DNA from: Anaerolineaceae bacterium
Lineage (GTDB): Bacteria > Chloroflexota > Anaerolineae > Aggregatilineales > Phototrophicaceae
Assembly (NCBI GenBank): GCA_002699585.1
Contig: PABP01000014.1
Location: 806,001 to 870,000, forward strand
DNA: 64,000 nucleotides
Direction: 5' to 3'
Below, in pieces: positions 17,794-25,392 of the stretch. Position numbers and translations under genes: made by a program. The notes under the pieces are model-generated. The model searched no databases. It had not been told where the DNA came from and worked only from the letters and a program-made list of their open reading frames with translations. Every line of letters begins with the position of its first letter. The stretch's first letter is position 1.

Positions 17794-17823
17794 TTAGAGG
17801 GTAGCCCCCTTATGACCATTCAT
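17794..17823 (-). CDS. possible 9-residue peptide ORF
   Basis: ATG at 17823 reads MNGHKGATL and stops at TAA (17794-17796). Seven bases before the ATG lies AAGGAGGTG, fully complementary to the 16S 3' end, the strongest ribosome site in the window. Such an ideal site before so short an ORF suggests a leader or regulatory peptide, or ribosome loading onto a small RNA. Chance cannot be excluded. Confidence 0.4.
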   Translation of the reverse strand: MNGHKGATL

Positions 17824-17861
17824 TCCGAATCACCTCCTTCACTAATTGGACAGTTGAGCGA

Positions 17862-17890
17862 ATCATATCGCCATTCTGTTTTCTTGTCAA
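17862..17890 (-). promoter_or_regulatory. consensus sigma70 promoter, minus strand
   Basis: On the minus strand TTGACA (17885-17890), exactly 17 bases, then TATGAT (17862-17867). The -35 is a perfect match and the -10 differs by one base (TATGAT for TATAAT). It points away from the nuclease-fold gene at 18002 and into the small unit described above. Confidence 0.8.
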
Positions 17891-18001
17891 GTTGTTTTTG
17901 ACCCCTAGTTAGCCATTAATGGCCATTCTGGCGCGTATTAGCGATTTTCTAATGTACCTCGTATAAAATTCACCTGTTTGATCGTACCCATTGGTGGCTT
18001 C

Positions 18002-18502
18002 ATGACTGTCTCCCAGGTATTAACCCGTAAACGTTGGATGCTGAAGGCCCATGACCAGCATATTGTGGTCGTGCATGGCCCTCGTGAGCGCTTCGTGCAC
18101 CCGCTGATGAAGGCCCTCATCTGGGCACTGTACCTGCCGGACTATCCTAACAGCACCATCGAAGTCCGCATCGGCGACCGCTACAAGCCGGATGTCGTCG
18201 CCTTCGCTCTGGACCCGCTCAACCATGCCACCGATGCCCCTGTATTCTGGGGAGAAGCGGGACAGGTTGGTCGCCAGAAGTTCGAATCGCTGGTGCGCCG
18301 CTACCCGGATACACATTTCGTCATTGGCAAGTGGGAAACACGCCTCAGACCATATGAAGAGATCGTGCGTAAAGTCCTATCAGGCGTGCGCCGCAATGCC
18401 CCCTTTGACCTCATCAACTTCCCGGAAAGCAGCGTCAATACGATTGACGATGATGGGGTGATACACATCACCCATGATGACGTCGAATGGCTGCGATTGT
18501 AG
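18002..18502 (+). CDS. PD-(D/E)XK nuclease-fold protein, YaeQ-like
   Basis: A 166-residue soluble protein. The core reads KPDVVAFAL, then FWGEAGQVGRQKFESLVRRY and HFVIGKW, the order PD...ExxQ...K expected of a PD-(D/E)XK nuclease fold and similar to YaeQ proteins (PD, then WIEVGQP). An N-terminal ERFVHPLMKALIWALYLPDYP helix resembles the YaeQ arginine/proline helix. Catalytic activity is not proven for YaeQ-type members. The ATG at 18002 has GGTGG four bases upstream; an upstream TTG is less likely. It is followed by a glycosylase and an exonuclease gene on the same strand, which fits a DNA-repair context. Confidence 0.55.
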   Translation: MTVSQVLTRKRWMLKAHDQHIVVVHGPRERFVHPLMKALIWALYLPDYPNSTIEVRIGDRYKPDVVAFALDPLNHATDAPVFWGEAGQVGRQKFESLVRRYPDTHFVIGKWETRLRPYEEIVRKVLSGVRRNAPFDLINFPESSVNTIDDDGVIHITHDDVEWLRL

Positions 18503-18510
18503 AATATTTG

Positions 18511-18519
18511 TGCTATAAT
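18511..18519 (+). promoter_or_regulatory. extended -10 promoter before the YcaQ-like gene
   Basis: TGCTATAAT: a perfect TATAAT with an upstream TG, nine bases after the previous stop codon. No good -35 is present, as is common for extended -10 promoters. Transcription would begin near 18526. Confidence 0.6.
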
Positions 18520-18551
18520 CGCCGCATTGTATAGTCCACCTGGGAATGCCT

Positions 18552-19796
18552 ATGTCCGTCAAACTGAAACTCACTGTGCCGGAGCTGCGCCGACTGGCGA
18601 TTCGCAAACAATTCCTGACTGCGGATGCTACGCCGCCCATGTTGGAGATGGTTCAGGAGATGGGCTGTTTGCAGCTTGACCCCATCAGCGCCGTTGAGCG
18701 CAGTCACTTGCTGGTGCTGTGGAGCCGATTGGGCCATGCCATCAGCGAGGATGACATCAACAAGCTGATTTACGAGGACAAATCCCTGTTCGAGTATTGG
18801 GCGCATGTGGCCTCTATCGTCCCGGTTGCCGATTATCCGTTTCATCAGCACCGCATGAAGTCTTACCCACAGATAAGCGAAAACAGCAAGTGGGCCCAGG
18901 AATTCGCCAAGTGGATGAACCAGGTCGAAAGCCACGATCCGCCTCTCAGCCAGATCATTCTGGATGCGTTGCGCGAAAATGGCCCCATGAACACCAAGGA
19001 ATTCGATGACCCGGATGGTCGCTGGCGACGGGAAACAGGTTGGTCGTCCAGCAACGGCTTTAACCGCATGATGGATATTCTATGGGGACAGGGCAAAGTC
19101 ATGGTGGCCCATCGCCAGGGCAAACAACGCTACTGGGATTTGGCCGAGCGCTGCCTGCCGGATTGGACGCCGCGCGAGGACATCGACGCCGACGAGATTA
19201 CTTACCGGGCGGCCCAGCGGGCAGTCAAGGCATTGGGCGCGGCCACTCCGCAGCAGATTAAAGTGCATTTCATTCGGGGCCGCTATGAAAATTTGCAGGA
19301 AAATCTCGACCGACTGGTGACCGATGGCCCCCTGATTCCGGTCGAACTGGTCGATCAAAAGGGCGATTACTATATTCACACCGACGACCTGCCACTGCTG
19401 GAAAGTATTCGCGCCGGGGAATTCGCACCGCGCACGACGCTGCTGTCGCCCTTCGACAACCTCATCTGCGACCGGGACCGCACCGAAATGCTGTGGGATT
19501 TCTACTTCCGCATTGAAATTTACGTGCCCAAAGCCAAGCGCCAGTATGGCTACTATGTGCTGCCCATTCTGCATGGCGATGACCTCATTGGCCGTATTGA
19601 CCCGCGCTATGATCGCAAGACCAACACCCTGGAAGTCAATAACATCTACGCTGAGGACGACGCGCCGAAGACCGTCGCTACCCAGAAAGCCATTGCGAAG
19701 TCCATTCAATCGCTGGCCACGTTCCTGGGAGCCGACAAAATCGAGATTGGCAACACGTCGGATCGCTGGAGTAAGCTGCCACAATACCTCGGCTGA
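18552..19796 (+). CDS. YcaQ/AlkX-family DNA glycosylase (winged-helix HTH_42)
   Basis: A 414-residue protein of the HTH_42 family, which includes the base-excision glycosylases AlkZ and YcaQ (AlkX) that open interstrand crosslinks and bulky alkyl lesions. The N-terminal GCLQLDPISAVERSHLLVLW carries the QxD form (Q-L-D) of the catalytic motif, which is the YcaQ/AlkX subtype rather than the QxQ of AlkZ. The following FEYWAHVASIVP and a late segment LLSPFDNLICDRDRTEMLW and FEIYVPKAKRQYGYYVLP are hallmarks of the family. The ATG at 18552 has GGGA six bases upstream; the ATG at 18546 would sit on that site. An extended -10 promoter precedes it. Confidence 0.88.
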   Translation: MSVKLKLTVPELRRLAIRKQFLTADATPPMLEMVQEMGCLQLDPISAVERSHLLVLWSRLGHAISEDDINKLIYEDKSLFEYWAHVASIVPVADYPFHQHRMKSYPQISENSKWAQEFAKWMNQVESHDPPLSQIILDALRENGPMNTKEFDDPDGRWRRETGWSSSNGFNRMMDILWGQGKVMVAHRQGKQRYWDLAERCLPDWTPREDIDADEITYRAAQRAVKALGAATPQQIKVHFIRGRYENLQENLDRLVTDGPLIPVELVDQKGDYYIHTDDLPLLESIRAGEFAPRTTLLSPFDNLICDRDRTEMLWDFYFRIEIYVPKAKRQYGYYVLPILHGDDLIGRIDPRYDRKTNTLEVNNIYAEDDAPKTVATQKAIAKSIQSLATFLGADKIEIGNTSDRWSKLPQYLG

Positions 19797-19810
19797 TCGC
19801 CGCAGCCTGG

Positions 19811-19819
19811 TGTTATAAT
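19811..19819 (+). promoter_or_regulatory. extended -10 promoter before the exonuclease gene
   Basis: TGTTATAAT, a perfect TATAAT with upstream TG, 33 bases before the exonuclease ATG. No convincing -35 hexamer. Confidence 0.6.
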
Positions 19820-19851
19820 AGGGGCATATCTGCTAGAAGGATGCAACCTCT

Positions 19852-20433
19852 ATGACGCGATACGTCCGCCACACCAACCCGCGCGATAAAGAGAAGGTCC
19901 GTGATTGGGCCAACAGCTTGTTGGAAGCGGGTTTTTATATCCTCGATACGGAAACGACTGGCCTGGGTAAACAGGACGAAATCGTGCAGATCGGCATCAT
20001 CGACCAGAATGGCCGCACTGTGGTCAATACGTTGGTCAAGCCGACCTGCCGCATTCCCAGTCAGGCCAGCGCCATTCATGGCATTTACGATGCTGATGTC
20101 TGTGACGCGCCCGATTTTGTCGATTTGTATGTGTCGCTTTCGACGACCCTCGCCGGGGTGCCGATGGTGGCTTATAACGTCGATTTTGACTGGCGCATGC
20201 TGGTGCAGTCCGCTGGACGTTTTGGTTTGCCACCGCTACGCACCGGGGATCGTCACTGCGCGATGAAGCAGTACGCGCGTTATAAAGGCGAGAAGAAAGC
20301 CCAGGGCGGCTACAAATGGCACTCGCTGACTGCCGCCGCCAAACAGCAGCGCATCAAAGTGGAAAATGCCCATGATGCCCTCAGCGACTGCCGCACAACC
20401 CTCGCGTTGGTTTATAAGATGGCAGGAATATGA
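19852..20433 (+). CDS. DEDDh 3'-5' exonuclease (DnaQ superfamily)
   Basis: A 193-residue exonuclease. All acidic residues of the DEDDh class are visible: Asp and Glu in ILDTETTGLG (motif I), Asp in YNVDFDWRML (motif II) and His-Asp in ENAHDALSDCRTT (motif III). The ITQ... IHGIYDADV segment is the usual loop after motif I. It lacks polymerase-binding extensions, so it is a stand-alone DNA or RNA 3' exonuclease of the PolC/RNase T type rather than a proven proofreading subunit. AGAAGG lies about 11 bases before the ATG. Its stop overlaps the next ATG (ATGA), so the next gene is co-translated. Confidence 0.92.
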   Translation: MTRYVRHTNPRDKEKVRDWANSLLEAGFYILDTETTGLGKQDEIVQIGIIDQNGRTVVNTLVKPTCRIPSQASAIHGIYDADVCDAPDFVDLYVSLSTTLAGVPMVAYNVDFDWRMLVQSAGRFGLPPLRTGDRHCAMKQYARYKGEKKAQGGYKWHSLTAAAKQQRIKVENAHDALSDCRTTLALVYKMAGI

Positions 20434-20894
20434 TGATCTGGGGTGTTTTTCAGCAACTGCGTATCGTCCGCGCCACGCCGACGCAGCTCATTCTGCGTGA
20501 GCTACCACTGCTGGAATGGCTATTGGCGTTTGTGGTCGTGCTGCTAGGCGTCAACTTCGTGATACTGGGGATTACGATTACGGCAGTCGGCGCGTTCCTG
20601 GTGGCGATGGCCATTGTGCTATTCAGCCGCAGTCGCATCTTAATCTTCGATGCCGATGATCAGGAACTGCGCATTGTGTTTCAATACCCGCTGGCGCGCC
20701 GCGACGTTAACGTCATTTCTCTGCTCCAGGTTGACCGCGCGTATATTCGGCAGGATGACAACGGCAGCACCCAAATCATCCTGGCGACTCAGTCGGGCGA
20801 GATGGGCCTCAGCGTCTACAGCCGCGACACCTCCCTCTGGAAAGAAGACGTCTGTCAGGCTATCAACGACTTTTTACATGGCCTGCGTTCTTGA
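20430..20894 (+). CDS. membrane protein with two helices and a cytoplasmic domain, unknown
   Basis: A 154-residue protein. Two hydrophobic helices form a hairpin (about residues 28-66: LLAFVVVLLGVNFVILGI, then AVGAFLVAMAIVLF), followed by a beta-rich domain (ILIFDADDQELRIVFQYPL, VISLLQVDRAYI) that resembles a PH-like fold. I do not recognise a family. Its ATG overlaps the exonuclease stop in an ATGA, so translation is coupled. An alternative start three bases later (second Met) is possible. A dispersed 42-base repeat follows 24 bases after its stop. Confidence 0.75.
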   Translation: MMIWGVFQQLRIVRATPTQLILRELPLLEWLLAFVVVLLGVNFVILGITITAVGAFLVAMAIVLFSRSRILIFDADDQELRIVFQYPLARRDVNVISLLQVDRAYIRQDDNGSTQIILATQSGEMGLSVYSRDTSLWKEDVCQAINDFLHGLRS

Positions 20895-20918
20895 ACGACT
20901 TGTGATCTGCTGTAAACA

Positions 20919-20960
20919 AAAGTCTCCTCCCATCACGGGGAGGAGATTTAGAGGTGGGGT
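20919..20960. repeat. dispersed 42-base repeat with hairpin, copy 2
   Basis: Same unit as at 10421-10462, with a single T-to-C change in the loop. It lies between the convergent ends of the membrane protein and nitroreductase genes and in the same orientation as copy 1. Confidence 0.88.
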
Positions 20961-20981
20961 CTGTTTGGGGTTGCTTGTGCG

Positions 20982-21746
20982 TTACTCGAAGCTCATGCCC
21001 AAATCGGTCAAGACCTCGCGCAGGAACGTGCGCCGAGGTTCACTGAACTTATCGGCGACGATGCCCGTCCAGGCGGCACTATTCAAGTTGCGGTTCAGGC
21101 TGTTGTAATGCGCGGCCAATTCGTCATCATGCTGTTTGAGCTTGTCTACCGTATCGCTCTGATCGTAGCTTTCATAGTGAATGACGAGATCTTCCGGTAG
21201 GCGCGGCTTCTGCGGCGGGATCTGTTCCCCATCCGGCCATCCCAGGCACAGGCCGTAGACGACAAACGCGCCTTTGGGCAGGTTCAGCAGATCAGCCACT
21301 TCCGCCGGATGGTTGCGCATGGCCCCGATCATGACCGCACCCAGGCCGACCGACTCGGCAGCCGTCGTCAGGGACATGCCCACAATCGCCGCATCGACAA
21401 TCGCCACCATCGAGTTTTCCAGATTTTGCCCCAGCGATGACCCGTGTAGCTCAGCGGCTTGCTTCATACGCGAGACATCGGCACACAGCGCGACGAACAC
21501 CGGGCAGTCTTTAACGTGCTGCTGATTACCAGCATACTCGGACAGCTTGGCTTTCTTTTCCGGGTCACGGACAACCACCATGCTATAAGTCTGCATATTC
21601 GATGAGGTCGGGCTGCGCCGAGCGGCATTCAGCAGGGCCTCTAGCAGGCTCTGATCAATGTCCTGATCGGTGTATTTGCGGATGCTGACGTGGTTGTTGA
21701 GCGTATCCAACGCGGATTTACTGGTGATAGTGGCTGATTGAGGCAT
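20982..21746 (-). CDS. nitroreductase-family NADPH/FMN oxidoreductase (NfsA/Frp type)
   Basis: A 254-residue flavoenzyme. The start LNNHVSIRKYTDQDI and RRSPTSSNMQTYSMVVVRDPEKK are the FMN-contact blocks of the NfsA/Frp branch, and ESVGLGAVMIGAMRN, followed by FVVYGLCLGWPDG, is the usual core. The C-terminal tail (about residues 190-254) is the excursion typical of NfsA-like NADPH-dependent FMN reductases, which dimerise. Substrates could be nitroaromatics, quinones or flavin. AAGGA lies seven bases before the ATG. It is convergent with the upstream membrane protein gene and divergent from the SDR gene, with about 220 intergenic bases. Confidence 0.93.
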   Translation of the reverse strand: MPQSATITSKSALDTLNNHVSIRKYTDQDIDQSLLEALLNAARRSPTSSNMQTYSMVVVRDPEKKAKLSEYAGNQQHVKDCPVFVALCADVSRMKQAAELHGSSLGQNLENSMVAIVDAAIVGMSLTTAAESVGLGAVMIGAMRNHPAEVADLLNLPKGAFVVYGLCLGWPDGEQIPPQKPRLPEDLVIHYESYDQSDTVDKLKQHDDELAAHYNSLNRNLNSAAWTGIVADKFSEPRRTFLREVLTDLGMSFE

Positions 21747-21969
21747 ATATATTTCCTTATTACTAAATCTGACACTTGCCTAATGTTTCTCGGACGACAT
21801 CGCTTGGATGTTATCTTACTGAGTGCGCGGCGGGTTGCTTGCTTTCAGAGCAGGTTTTTCACAAATCTCTCAGATTTATGACTGGACATCGCCAAAATGT
21901 GATGCCGAGCGTAATATCATGGCAGGATGAATAAAACCATTTGATCGCGTTTGTAACGAAGGAAACACA

Positions 21970-22728
21970 ATGAACTTTGCTGACAAAACCGTACTCGTGA
22001 CCGGGGCCTCGCGTGGGATTGGTCGTGAGATTGCTCGCCAATTCGCCCAGCGTGGGGCGCAGGTCGCCATCCATTACAACAAGAATCGAGAAGCCGCCCA
22101 ACAGACCGCCGCCATGCTACCCGGCAATAAGCACATCGTCGTGCAGGCCGATATTGCTGACCCGGAACAGGTGCGCAAAATGGTCGATGTGGTCGTCAAG
22201 GCGATGGGCCAGCTTGATATTCTGGTGAACAATGCCGGTATTTATGAGGATCATCCGCTGCAAGATGTCACCTACGATGAGTGGCAGCGCTACTGGCAGC
22301 GCATTCTGTCGACCAACTTATTCGGCCCAGTCAATGCGATTTACTGCGCCGCCCAGTATATGATGCGCCAGGGCGGTGGCCGTATCGTCAATATCTCGTC
22401 GCGCGGCGCTTTCCGTGGCGAGCCGACTGCGCCGGCTTATGGGGCCAGCAAAGCTGCCATGAACAGCATGGGTCAATCGCTGGCGAAGGCACTCGCGCCA
22501 CACAATATCTTCATTGGCACAGTCGCTCCTGGCTTCGTAGAAACGGACATGGCCGCTGAACGCTTGTCTGGCCCGGATGGCGATGATGTTCGTAATCAGA
22601 GTCCACTGAAGCGCGTGGCCAAGCCGGAAGAAGTCGCCTACGCGGCCCTGTTCCTGGCTTCAGACGGGGCAGAGTTCTCGACGGGCACCATCATTGACGT
22701 GAATGGGGCGTCCTATCTGCGCTCATGA
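21970..22728 (+). CDS. short-chain dehydrogenase/reductase (SDR)
   Basis: A 252-residue classical SDR, an NAD(P)-dependent oxidoreductase. The cofactor motif TGASRGIG is at residue 12-19, the NNAG motif at about 88-91, catalytic Ser in VNISSRGAF (about 142), and YxxxK in YGASKAAM (about 155-159). The arginines after the glycine motif favour NADPH. The size and the LVNNAGIYEDH segment resemble FabG-like 3-oxoacyl reductases, but specificity is uncertain. AAGGA lies seven bases before the ATG. Its stop codon overlaps the start of the LRR gene (ATGA), so the two are translated together. Confidence 0.94.
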   Translation: MNFADKTVLVTGASRGIGREIARQFAQRGAQVAIHYNKNREAAQQTAAMLPGNKHIVVQADIADPEQVRKMVDVVVKAMGQLDILVNNAGIYEDHPLQDVTYDEWQRYWQRILSTNLFGPVNAIYCAAQYMMRQGGGRIVNISSRGAFRGEPTAPAYGASKAAMNSMGQSLAKALAPHNIFIGTVAPGFVETDMAAERLSGPDGDDVRNQSPLKRVAKPEEVAYAALFLASDGAEFSTGTIIDVNGASYLRS

Positions 22729-23831
22729 TGCCAGCTGAAAAAATCGTTCTCGATAGCATCTCCGCCGACCTATCTGTTGTTGCAGGAGATGCTATCGCGG
22801 CGACACAAGCAGGTGTCTGTCTGGATGATGAGGGTCATGGGGTTGGCTTGTCGCTTCAGGATGCCAGTTTGCATGCATTGCCTAGGCAAATTAGCGAACT
22901 AGCATGGCTGCAATCGCTATATTTGCAGGGGAACTCACTAACGACCCTGCCGGAGACTTTGGGAGGGCTGCATGAGTTGCGTTTCCTCAACCTGAATGGC
23001 AACCCCATCACGGAACTGCCGGATAGCTTCTGGGAACTCGCCAACTTGCGTGTGCTGTTCCTGGGGGAAACGCAGCTAGCGAGGCTTGATGAGCGCATTG
23101 CCAACCTGCAATCGCTGGAAGAACTGTACATCCATGCCAATCTGTTCCAGGCGCTGCCGGATGCCCTCGGCGATCTGCCCAATCTGCGCATCCTTGACCT
23201 GGGGCACAATAAAAATCTGCGCGAACTGCCATCCGGCTTGGGCAAGCTATCACAGTTGGACATCCTCTATGCCAGCGATGGCCAGTTGCAGGGCATACCC
23301 GACGATCTGCGTCACTTGCGGTCGCTGCGCTACCTCAACCTGACGGATAACCAGCTTACGACCTTGCCCGATTGGTTGGGCCAGTTATCCACTCTGATTG
23401 AACTGCGCCTGTACAACAATCGCCTGCGTGATTTGCCAGCGAGCTTCAGCGATCTGGTCAACCTGCGCGAACTGCATGCGATGAACAACAGCCTGTTTGC
23501 CCTGCCAGAGCGCATCGGCAATTTGCGTGACCTACGCAAGCTCGATTTGCAGGGGAATAGCCTGCACACACTGCCTGATAGCATTGGCAGTCTAAAACGG
23601 CTATGGTCGCTCAACCTGCGCAATAATGATCTCGGCATTCTGCCCGACAGCATCGGCGGGCTAACTCAGCTCGTCGAACTTGATTTGCGCGCCAACAACC
23701 TGGACACGCTGCCGCCGACACTGGCTGAGCTGCCCAATCTGCAAAAGCTCGACCTGCGCTGGAATGCCTTCATGACCTTCCCATCCTGGCTGGCTGACCT
23801 CGAAGCGCGCGGCTGCTTAGTTTTCAAATAA
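22725..23831 (+). CDS. leucine-rich-repeat protein, 13 repeats
   Basis: A 368-residue protein made almost wholly of leucine-rich repeats. After an N-terminal cap of about 60 residues, 13 consecutive 23-residue units follow the pattern LxxLxLxxNxLxxLPxxLGxL, for example LQSLYLQGNSLTTLPETLGG. This type with Leu-Pro at the end of each unit is close to the bacterial/Shoc2-like class. The last unit ends FPSWLADLEARGCLVFK. No signal peptide or membrane anchor is seen, so it probably acts in the cytoplasm as a binding scaffold. It overlaps the SDR by four bases (ATGA). The partner is unknown; the overlap hints that the SDR, or its substrate, is involved. Confidence 0.92.
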   Translation: MMPAEKIVLDSISADLSVVAGDAIAATQAGVCLDDEGHGVGLSLQDASLHALPRQISELAWLQSLYLQGNSLTTLPETLGGLHELRFLNLNGNPITELPDSFWELANLRVLFLGETQLARLDERIANLQSLEELYIHANLFQALPDALGDLPNLRILDLGHNKNLRELPSGLGKLSQLDILYASDGQLQGIPDDLRHLRSLRYLNLTDNQLTTLPDWLGQLSTLIELRLYNNRLRDLPASFSDLVNLRELHAMNNSLFALPERIGNLRDLRKLDLQGNSLHTLPDSIGSLKRLWSLNLRNNDLGILPDSIGGLTQLVELDLRANNLDTLPPTLAELPNLQKLDLRWNAFMTFPSWLADLEARGCLVFK

Positions 23832-23924
23832 ACGGACTGCCGTTACAATCCTTAAGTACGCAGGTGTCAATGAAGACACCACTATATAGGATAAGTCGGC
23901 GCTCGGCTTAGGAGGCGCAGATCA

Positions 23925-25193
23925 ATGGCATTTCAACTGGTCTACCCGGATGTACTGGGCAGCATTACCTCTGGCAAGCGCTTTCGACTGGGGCCGATTC
24001 AATATGCCGTCGGCATTTTCCCGCGCCAGGTCTTCATCAACCAGCCGACCGAAATCGTGGTGCTGGTGCAAAATCTGGTGCGCGATAATGTGCAAATCCG
24101 CCTGGACATCGAACTGCCGACCCGGTTGCCGGATGGTCGCACGCTGGAAGCCCGTATTGCCAAGTCGGAAGTCAATGAGCTGATTCCGTCGGGCGCGGTC
24201 TGTGTGATTCATGTGCCGGTGACTGTGCGTAACCCGGTGGTGGATACCAATATTCCAATTCGTGTGACTGCCCGCATCACCAACCAACCTAAGAATCAGC
24301 CCATTCGCCCGGAGCAAGGCGGGCCGCCACCCTCTGTGCTAGCGATTTCGCCCTTTAAGGCGCAGGTGCTCAAAGATGTGGTCTATCTGCCCAATGATGA
24401 TCGTACCAACCATCGCCACCAATTGATGTTCCACCTATCGCCCAAGAAGATGCCCGCTAACGTTACCGCGCCGCAGTACCGCTTTGAAATGCTGTGGTCA
24501 GAGGTACAGGCTGAGCGTGAAACGGAAATGGCCCGTCAGCACCTGGAACTGGCACAAAGAGTGGCGACATCCAAAGACCTGACCTGGGAGGTATTGGGGC
24601 ATACTACTGAGGAGCGTTTTGCCGAGCGTGGCATGCCGCTGCACCCCGGCGAGGTCCAGATGATTGCCCGCGCGCTGGCCTATGTCGTGGAAAAAGCCCC
24701 GGAACGCGAGCGCTCTTTGCCCTTACAGAATATGCGCTGGTTCCGTACCTTGTGCCAACTGCTGGTTCAGGACAAATCGCTTGCGGAAAAACCGCGCAGT
24801 GAATTGGTCGCTAACGAGCTGTATGAAGCGGTCATCTACGATGCGGTTCAACTTGGCTTCCGTATGGTGCAGCCCCGTGCCCGTTTGAATTTAGGCCACT
24901 TTGGCGAACGCAGCGTCTATGCCGACCGTATGTTGGCCTGGTTGCGCGGCAGTGCCAAGCCGGATCTCAGCTACATTTATGTGCCGCTGGTGATGATGGG
25001 CATCGTCGTCATTCGCCAGGTGCAGCACCGCGATATGGGCAATCCCTGGCGGGCTGTCAAGCAAATTGAGGAAGCGCTGCGCGGTCGTGAACGGCTGGGC
25101 GGTGGCGTCCCCGTCATTATCTTTGATGCCATGCAGGACCTGCTCAAACAATCCGAGGACGAACTCCAGCGCACGGGCTATCCACGCATCTAG
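23925..25193 (+). CDS. conserved-looking cytosolic protein, unknown
   Basis: A 422-residue protein with no signal peptide or membrane segment. Residues 1-140 form a beta-sandwich-like domain (VFINQPTEIVVLVQNLVRD, then VNELIPSGAVCVIHVPV), followed by a mostly helical region (about 180-420) with EVQAERETEMARQHLELAQRV and a final segment VIIFDAMQDLLKQSEDEL. I do not recognise a family. The Shine-Dalgarno GGAGG lies nine bases upstream of the ATG. It is 93 bases after the LRR gene on the same strand and may share a transcript. About 200 bases without a gene follow before the first clpC-type gene; I see no strong promoter there. Confidence 0.8.
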   Translation: MAFQLVYPDVLGSITSGKRFRLGPIQYAVGIFPRQVFINQPTEIVVLVQNLVRDNVQIRLDIELPTRLPDGRTLEARIAKSEVNELIPSGAVCVIHVPVTVRNPVVDTNIPIRVTARITNQPKNQPIRPEQGGPPPSVLAISPFKAQVLKDVVYLPNDDRTNHRHQLMFHLSPKKMPANVTAPQYRFEMLWSEVQAERETEMARQHLELAQRVATSKDLTWEVLGHTTEERFAERGMPLHPGEVQMIARALAYVVEKAPERERSLPLQNMRWFRTLCQLLVQDKSLAEKPRSELVANELYEAVIYDAVQLGFRMVQPRARLNLGHFGERSVYADRMLAWLRGSAKPDLSYIYVPLVMMGIVVIRQVQHRDMGNPWRAVKQIEEALRGRERLGGGVPVIIFDAMQDLLKQSEDELQRTGYPRI

Positions 25194-25392
25194 CGATCTA
25201 GCAGACTGCTTATGTAGCGTCTACGGTTTTCTAACGCACAATGCGTATATTAGAAACACGTCATGCTCGCCATAGGCCTTGTCAGTGCATGGGATGACAC
25301 GCGGCACATGACGCACAAATCGAGTACAATCATCGTAGTCGGGGCGACCCCCAGCGATCAAAGCCCCAGCCAACAACCAGAGGTAAATTTGC

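Larger units (their letters stand above)
17706..17856 (-). ncRNA. predicted small structured RNA / leader-like transcript
   Basis: The 437-base gap 17565-18001 holds a compact minus-strand transcription unit: a consensus promoter (17862-17890), a perfect Shine-Dalgarno AAGGAGGTG (17831-17839), a 9-codon ORF, a structured middle with CCTCTAGAGG and a GCCAC/GTGGC hairpin, and a 10-bp terminator stem. The transcript would be about 150 bases and no minus-strand gene follows it, so it is either a small RNA or a tiny-peptide gene. It does not match an RNA class I know. Boundaries are inferred from promoter and terminator. Confidence 0.5.

Noticed and set aside
17700-17840. T-box riboswitch on the minus strand (GGACCGCG next to a terminator stem)
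   Set aside because: The contiguous T-box sequence is not present, no specifier stem could be drawn and no minus-strand gene follows the terminator.
17824-17842. 16S rRNA 3' end (AATCACCTCCTTCAC on the plus strand)
   Set aside because: Only the anti-Shine-Dalgarno core matches; the rest is unrelated to 16S. It is the reverse of a perfect ribosome site on the minus strand.
25194-25392. CtsR or CIRCE operator before the first clpC
   Set aside because: No heptad repeat of the CtsR type and no CIRCE inverted repeat could be found before either clpC or the dnaJ-type gene.
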